Source of the DNA: Gillisia sp. CAL575
GTDB lineage: Bacteria > Bacteroidota > Bacteroidia > Flavobacteriales > Flavobacteriaceae
NCBI RefSeq assembly: GCF_000403785.1
Contig: NZ_APHJ01000021.1
Coordinates: 186,001 to 250,000 of the forward strand
Reading direction: 5' to 3'
Length of the DNA: 64,000 bases
Numbering within the stretch: the stretch's first letter is position 1; every line of letters starts with the position of its first letter. The translations under genes were made by a program, and so were the position numbers. Positions 62,732 to 64,000 of this stretch are shown here, piece by piece. Below the pieces are notes generated by a model that was not told where the DNA came from, did no database searches, and was given only the letters and a program-made list of their open reading frames with translations.

Positions 62732-64000
62732 CTAATTACCACCTATAACATCACTCTTTTCTGAAATCCCATTTTCATTAAAGGCTTCTACCTGAAAAAA
62801 GTATTCTGTAGCTACATTTAAAGCTTTTAGTTCGTAGTTATTTTTATCATAAATCAGCACAGAATTATTAAGCCTGTCTGGTTTAATACCCCAATACAGC
62901 ACATAGCCTTGAGTATTGTCTATGCTCTCCCAATTTAAAGTGGCATTTCTTCTATCACTCTCTCTTTTCACTGCAAAGTTTTCTGGCTTAGATGGTTTTT
63001 TACCTGAACCTATTCCAAAAACCCTGAATTCTGAAATTGCTAAATATTTATTGGAACAAAACACATGTTTATATCTAACATACCTTGCTTCTATTTCTTT
63101 CTCAAATTGAATAAAAGCATGAGGTTGATCTCTTTGATTTTTGGAATAATCGGCTGCAATTTTCCAATTTTTCTTATCTGTTGAAGCTTCAATTATAAAC
63201 TGATGTTTCAAATTATCCGGACGGCCAAATACCTCAGCATTTACGTCGTGAAAATTGATTTGAGTGGCTTTTAAAGTCATTTTACTTCCCAGATCTACTG
63301 TGAAATAAATGGAATCATTATTCTGTTCAGAAACCCAAAAAGATCGGATATTTTCATCGGTAAGCTTGGAAATATCATAATTCTCCTCCAGCTTTTCGGG
63401 CGTATATCCTTGTTCAGTCTCTTCGATTGTTTTAGCATGAAGCGTTGCTAAAGGAGCATTAGTTTCAACAGACTTGTTATATGATAATAACATCCATCCT
63501 GTAAAGCGATTTTTGTGATTATCTACTTTTGCATCTGGTAAATAATGCGGGTAATCTCCATAAGCTGTATTTACGTACATCTGCCCATCCTCTTCGAATC
63601 CTGCAGGGTACATGCCAATTCGGCGTTCAAATTTATAGTTTACAGAGATTGGCATCGTTGCATAATGCCAATAATTTCCATTAAAATCTTGAACCGTACT
63701 TCCATGACCGGCGCCGTTTAAAAATCCTCCCGGTTTGTAGGAGATAGGATTGTATTCAGCATAAGTAAACGGTCCCAAAGGACTATCCCCTACATATACC
63801 CCATCTGCATAAACATTCCACTGTGTTCCGGGAGCCGCGTATTGCAAATAATATTTACCGTTATGCTTCGTCATCCAAGGTCCTTCAATAAATGGTTTTA
63901 CATCTGAATCGTGGTTATTTCCAAAACGTTCCCAACCATGTTCATCTGGGTGTAATGTTATTAGATCTACCGGTTCTCCAATTGGCACGTAGTTGTTATT
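62732..64000 (-). CDS. Family-43-like glycosidase with discoidin-like and Fn3 domains, 5' end missing
   Basis: The gene runs off the window; at least 422 residues are present and the frame stays open to base 64000. The N-terminal part (KPFIEGPWMTKHNGKYYLQYAAPGT and GFLNGAGHGSTVQDFNGNYWHY) is beta-propeller sequence of the GH43/GH117 kind. A discoidin-like domain (F5/8 type C; FTVDLGSKMTLKATQINFHD to ARYVRYKHVF) spans about 230-325, and a fibronectin-type-III-like domain ends the protein. It probably works outside the cell on a plant or algal polysaccharide. Confidence 0.85.
   Translation of the reverse strand, partial: NNNYVPIGEPVDLITLHPDEHGWERFGNNHDSDVKPFIEGPWMTKHNGKYYLQYAAPGTQWNVYADGVYVGDSPLGPFTYAEYNPISYKPGGFLNGAGHGSTVQDFNGNYWHYATMPISVNYKFERRIGMYPAGFEEDGQMYVNTAYGDYPHYLPDAKVDNHKNRFTGWMLLSYNKSVETNAPLATLHAKTIEETEQGYTPEKLEENYDISKLTDENIRSFWVSEQNNDSIYFTVDLGSKMTLKATQINFHDVNAEVFGRPDNLKHQFIIEASTDKKNWKIAADYSKNQRDQPHAFIQFEKEIEARYVRYKHVFCSNKYLAISEFRVFGIGSGKKPSKPENFAVKRESDRRNATLNWESIDNTQGYVLYWGIKPDRLNNSVLIYDKNNYELKALNVATEYFFQVEAFNENGISEKSDVIGGN

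Noticed and set aside
1-64000. CRISPR array
   Set aside because: No regularly spaced short direct repeats and no cas genes were found.

Overview
This window is AT-rich chromosomal DNA from a member of the Bacteroidota, most likely a marine-type Flavobacteriaceae. The support is family content and signals: a PolIII alpha subunit with a fused N-terminal proofreading exonuclease, M56/BlaI pairs, DUF456, DUF3050, Reg_prop/LytTR sensors, a BfmA/BtgA-like mobilization protein, Bacteroidota-type promoters (TTTG, about 19 nt, TAnnTTTG) and an integrase with the TGLA variant.

Layout. (1) 1-8.4 kb is ordinary chromosome: ruvC, a family 2 glycosyltransferase, a BlaI/M56 regulatory operon with a TPR protein and a lipoprotein, DUF456, an EEP-family phosphatase/nuclease and a lipoprotein. 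(2) About 8.43-51.19 kb reads as one integrated genomic island. A complete tRNA-Asp(GTC) lies at 51175-51248 on the minus strand. Its 3' end (51176-51195) is repeated at 8428-8447 in the same orientation, 19 of 20 bases identical. A tyrosine recombinase (49698-50945) sits just inside the tRNA end, and a 12-nt sequence (ACGCACCGAATT) occurs just inside both ends. (3) From 51.2 kb to the end is chromosome again: DUF58, trxA, dnaE, a DUF2383-like protein, rpsP-rimM-methyltransferase, a glutaryl-CoA dehydrogenase-like enzyme, DUF3050 and a family-43-like glycosidase cut by the window edge.

Island content, left to right: a Fic protein with its own operator-promoter; a small HTH (excisionase-like) protein, a replication-like protein and a DnaC-like ATPase; a BfmA/BtgA-like mobilization protein with a candidate oriT but no relaxase; a Tat-type dienelactone hydrolase between two copies of a 97-nt hairpin repeat; a LytTR two-component pair; a small basic protein, YqiA-like esterase and WYL regulator operon, plus a decayed copy of the esterase start; a five-gene unit of a uracil-DNA-glycosylase-like protein, three different dynamin-like GTPases in tandem and a small membrane protein; a Type I restriction-modification operon (hsdM-hsdS-DUF262-DUF262-hsdR-YgjP-like peptidase); accessory lipoproteins with REP-like palindromes; a TPR histidine kinase with its response regulator; and the integrase.

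The most interesting unit is the three-GTPase operon at 22.5-29.35 kb. It lies back to back with the restriction locus across a strong bidirectional terminator. The gene set resembles bacterial dynamin defence systems of the Leo/Eleos type, but with three separate full-length GTPases and extra partners. That role is an inference from gene families and location, not shown by the sequence.
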